Source: Hetaerina americana (taxonomy: Eukaryota; Arthropoda; Insecta; Odonata; Calopterygidae). From it: a stretch of 64,000 nt of DNA. Below, one piece after another: positions 60,101 to 64,000 of the stretch. The stretch spans positions 22,079,469 to 22,143,468 of the forward strand of contig JAKTNV010000004.1 in assembly GCA_022747635.1 (NCBI GenBank), given 5' to 3'. The position numbers and the translations under genes are program-made. Position 1 is the stretch's first letter. Each line of letters opens with the position of its first letter. The notes below the pieces were generated by a model, which was given only the letters and a program-made list of their open reading frames with translations, did not search any database and had not been told where the DNA came from.

Positions 60101-62560
60101 TGAACGAAATCAGAATTCTTGTTATATAATAAAATGCTCTGAGCTGACAATTCGGGACTACTGCCATCCAAAGTCATTAGTTTAAAGCTGAGGTGGCTGA
60201 TAATATGTATAGATGTTTATTAATTATTATTATTATAGGTATCTACTGTTTAAGGTAGCTTGCTGATGGACACAAGCGACCCAATGGTACTACGAAAATT
60301 CTCTTGTCTCTCTTCAAAAAACATAACCCGAAATTCAACCTGACAATAAGCCCCTCTTCAATTTATACATTGATAGTGATTACAGATTCCATTAGCCATC
60401 ACAATACAGCTTTCAATGAATATGAAAGTGGATACTTAGGTAGTTAAACTTTTTATACACTCTTAGAAGCAAATAAATACATGCTAACAGTAAATGAGGC
60501 TTACATTTTTCGACGTGACGAGCATGATTTTTTTGTTGAAGAAAGTATTTCTGAGATAACTCAAGCTCTGCATCTATTATATATTCTTTGATGGCATTTG
60601 AATTCGGGAATAATGCTTGCTGAGAATGCAAGCAACGGCATAGTGATTGAAATTTATCTTAACAATATATTCCCTAAAATACAAAAACTTTGAAGCGTAC
60701 TTTATGAAATAGAGGCGGCACACTTATACTTTATTTTTAAACACAGCAAAAGTGTATTTACAAATTAGCCACAGTGTCATCTACTTTGAGTTCAAATTAT
60801 TTTACATTTAAATATTTATTAAACAAGAGATCTTGAACAACTTTCCTTTGTTTCATATTAACCTTGTTAAAGAGAATTTATGAACATTTATGCAATTTTT
60901 AAAAGTACGAGAACTTAGTGCGTGCAAAAATATGAATTAAATTACGAATTGAGTAGCGCCACTGCATATATTCTCATCGATTTGCAAATAAGACTAGTGA
61001 TCTTAAAAATTCAATTGAAAGATTTGTTAAAGCCCCCTACCTTCTTCTACCAAAAATGACGCAAAAGGGAAGAGTTGATCGAGTCTAAACAAGAATATAG
61101 AAATATTTCCCAGTGAACAATAACGATATCTTATTTCATTGATTACATTTCTTGATACGTTGATTTGTTCTTATGCTTTGAAGAAGGAGGGACATAATAA
61201 TGATTTACTGTTCAATTTTTTAAATAAACACCCTAATATGCTGAAAATGGGTCATTAGCGGTTGCAGGCTTGTTATAAGTAGACTTTTGTTTGCTCCTTA
61301 CAATTACATTTACATTACAGTTTCTTTCAGTGAATTACAGTTTCTTTCGGCCTAAGCCGATAAAGATGTCTCTCGAGATTATTCATGCATTTTTCCTCCT
61401 TCGATTCGCTCAAAATACCTTCTCTCTTCTTTCTAACTTCCTACTTACCTGACATTTGCACTATGACAACTCTAACGTTTCCCCTTCTAATATCTCCTCA
61501 ATCAACTTTTCCTGTCCTCTTCAAATTTAATCCAAAAATCTCTTCTCGTCCCTCGGCATTTTAAAAATTCTGTTCTCTTTCCAACATTTAAAATCCATTA
61601 ATCAAAGATGATCCTATTTCCTCAACTAACTTATGAAGGCATATAATTATTTTGTCTACGTACAAAGCAACACTACTCTTTCGTGGGAAGAAGGTACCAA
61701 AAGTAAAATATTCTACACCTGACTGCGCTCAACTATGAGTTGCATAGTAAGAGATACAAAAGTAAATGAATAATAATTTAACTGGCATAACTTGAAGTTG
61801 AAATGATATTAGATTACTACTGTCTTGAAAGGTTTTAAATTATTCACTTTAGTTATCCTTGGGCTAAACCCAGAGAATTTTGCTTTGACGAGAAATATTC
61901 TCATGGATAAATAAAACCGGTTGTTTTACCCACTGAAAATGCTTTCAATTATTTCTTCTGAATAATTCATTTTAAATAACCTTTTTAAACAGTATTACAA
62001 GGCACATTGGCGAAAATTCACATTTCGTTTTTCCGTTGATTTTTTTCAAAGTTTCGTCTTACCTAAAGTTGAGGGCTATCCCATCCTTTCGGAGTTCATT
62101 AATAATATTTTCTTCCCACAACTTTCAATGATTGGTTTATTATAATTTAAAGCGATCAGAGAAAGCTAAATTGATCTCAGTATTTTTTGCTGTAACTTTT
62201 CCTTCTTAAAACGTTAATTGTCCTCCTCGATATAATATTTAACGATATGATATGAAAAGCGTATTTTAAAGTTATAACCATCACCGAAATAAGGTGTCTG
62301 CAAATGAGCACGCGAACTAATTTCTGATTAATATTATGCACAGGGTGTATATCTATATCGATTTAATTATGTTGATCTGTTAAACGTAGTCCTGCATATA
62401 CTTTCGTGAGGCATGATGTCTTTTAATTTACATATCGGTTTAAATAAGTGACCAATTAAGAATAAATGTTTCATAACCTCTCAAAAATTTTAATACATTT
62501 TGACTTCAAAAGAAGAAGTTTTAGTATGAATACACAATACTCCCTCTACTACGATAAACT
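57158..62560. other. Unassigned AT-rich DNA
   Basis: No gene or structured repeat is recognised. A partial tandem duplication, ATTACAGTTTCTTTC, occurs twice at about 61314-61349. Confidence 0.45.
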
Positions 62561-62835
62561 CTTATCCTATTTCTTCCTCTGTTTTGCTTGCCTGAAATTC
62601 TCACCTCGAAAACAATCTTCAACTTTACATCCCCAATTAAAATGCTCTGCATTAAACTTTTCTGCCTCATTTGGATTTTGGTCTATATACCTATTGGTTT
62701 GCTTAACTTTCAGTCAAAATTACCATTTTTTCCAATGTCTAAAATAACATTGCAAACACTGCCAATCCTGACCATGTAATCTTGCTTCAAGGACTAAGTT
62801 TCTTCGTCGTACAAAACCATTCACTCCTCGACATC
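62561..62835 (-). pseudogene. Probable LINE ORF2 tail, heavily decayed
   Basis: On the minus strand I read VLYDEET, a stop, SLKQDYMVRIGSV, which resembles the LYGSETWTLKQxDxxRIEA pattern of LINE ORF2 proteins. The rest is only weakly suggestive (AKQRKK near 62575). The match rests on this one stretch. Confidence 0.4.
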
Positions 62836-63455
62836 AACTCCCACTTCCCTGTAAAAACTTCTTTGCCGAACGCAATTATTTTTACTACATTGAAAACGAA
62901 CACGTAGCAATGGACAATTTAAGGAAACATTTTATTCGTTGTCTGTTAGATCCTATATTGTTCATGCTGCGAGAATTGTGTAGACATATTCATTTGAACA
63001 CTTACCGAATTGTATTCACATTCTAGTATGCATAAATTGTTATAATTGACATGTAGGTGAAACATCAACCAAAAGGTATAATAATAATAAATGAAATGTT
63101 TTTGTGGACATTATGAGATTCCAAAAAATAGAGGCAAGTGTACTTTAGAAAAATACCAAGGGAGAAGAAAATAACAACTTGCGGGGGTAAAATAATTTTT
63201 GCGGAAAAACATTGGCATAATTTAAAGTATACCCTCACAGTTGTTCCCTTTTCCAAACAAAATTAAGATATAAGTATCTCGTCATTTTAATAAAATTATT
63301 TTCGATTGACTTTTTTAATACTGTTTATTGCTGCGGGTGAGTCTTTGAAATACAAAAAAATATTTCTAACCTAAACATCCCTGGTCGCTCCTCCGTTGTA
63401 ATGACAAAATTTTGAAGTTGGTTGAGTCCGTATACTACTTTATATAATCCGCAAG
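62836..63455. other. Unassigned AT-rich DNA
   Basis: Nothing recognised up to the TA target of the last mariner copy. Confidence 0.5.
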
Positions 63456-63457
63456 TA

Positions 63458-64000
63458 CGAGGGTCATCCGGAAAGTAGTACCCGTTCGTGAAATAAAGAC
63501 ACAAAAGTAAATATTAACAAACATAAAAAATTTTATTTGAAAGAGGATACTTTAAACTACTTCTCAACATAATCTCCAAGCAAATTAAGGCATTTGTCAT
63601 AACGTGTGACAAGTTTCTGTATTCCTGCTGCATAGTCCTTCGCCGCCAGCTCATTGAGATACGCGAGGGACCCATCTTGCACAAATTTTTGCATAATGCA
63701 GATGGTGTTTAACAATTTCATGAACAATTGTTCGAGAAACATTGGGAAAATGCTCACAGATGTCATCAATTGTGACGCGCCGATCGTTCCTCACGAATTC
63801 GTCAACTGAGCTCACCAGTTGGTCTGTAATGACAGACGGTCTCTCCGAACGCTCATCGTCGTGTGTGTTCCCCCTCCCCATGTTGAAGTTGCGACACCAC
63901 CGCCGAACAGACGACTCGTCCATTACATTGTCTCCATACACCTCCTTTAATTGGCGATGAATATCACATGGGCGAACGTTTCTTGCATTGAGGAATTTAA
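63458..64000 (-). mobile_element. Mariner, internally deleted copy 3 (runs off window)
   Basis: The left terminal repeat follows TA at 63456-63457. The same 581-bp deletion as in copy 1 lies at 63662/63663, with identical bases on both sides. Unlike copy 1 it keeps GATCGTTCC (63781-63790 region) and has the SERPS codon of the full-length copy. Its right end lies beyond the window. Confidence 0.95.
63557..64000 (-). pseudogene. Mariner transposase, internally deleted (copy 3, partial)
   Basis: The C-terminal tail (ending LLGDYVEK at 63557) is joined by the deletion to the N-terminal DNA-binding region, which ends WVPRVSQ in its own frame. Catalytic residues are absent. The start codon would lie just past the window end. 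Confidence 0.93.

Overview
This window looks like intergenic or intronic DNA from an animal nuclear genome, most likely an arthropod and probably an insect. It is AT-rich, has long (TA)n microsatellites, and its only recognisable coding material belongs to transposable elements: mariner, Helitron, tRNA-derived SINEs and decayed non-LTR retrotransposons. I see no host protein-coding exon I would defend, no rRNA or functional tRNA, and no operon or CRISPR structure. The species cannot be fixed from the sequence.

Layout, left to right. A 2.26-kb Helitron derivative carrying a broken PIF1-type helicase sits inside a (TA)n tract (538-2795). Next come a GC-rich patch (3.95-4.67 kb), a tRNA-like SINE remnant and an internally deleted mariner copy (5342-6085). 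A complete tRNA-derived SINE with a 12-bp target duplication lies at 8772-9041. A hammerhead-ribozyme-like motif inside an inverted repeat lies at 10991-11110, a long foldback at 13982-14118, and a (TA)n-flanked hammerhead-like unit at 15.1-15.5 kb. A 195-bp dispersed repeat occurs twice (16.9 and 22.0 kb). A perfect 46-bp-arm palindrome lies at 18779-18877, a LINE remnant at 22.3-22.7 kb, and a head-to-head pair of hammerhead-like motifs at 24.0-24.15 kb. GC-rich patches at 24.5-25.6, 27.5-28.4 and 31.7-32.6 kb alternate with AT-rich DNA.

The single intact gene is a 360-codon mariner transposase (33070-34152, minus) in a 1334-bp element with perfect 33-bp terminal repeats (32971-34304). Beyond it, 37.3-38.1 kb is a cluster of (TA)n, a hammerhead-like unit and two SINE pieces with facing 3' ends. 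Further right are a LINE remnant (38.9-39.1 kb), a second near-perfect palindrome (43333-43432), a second internally deleted mariner family (49288-49845), a LINE remnant abutting a third mariner family (53.7-54.5 kb), a decayed hammerhead-like inverted pair (56980-57157), a weak LINE trace (62.6-62.8 kb) and a third copy of the first mariner family, cut by the window end (63458-64000).

How the parts may work together: the intact mariner could supply transposase to its deleted relatives. Two of these, 58 kb apart, share exactly the same 581-bp deletion, so a short non-autonomous form has apparently been mobilised. The repeated hammerhead-like motifs resemble the small variants reported with Penelope-like retroelements, although no Penelope reverse transcriptase is visible here.
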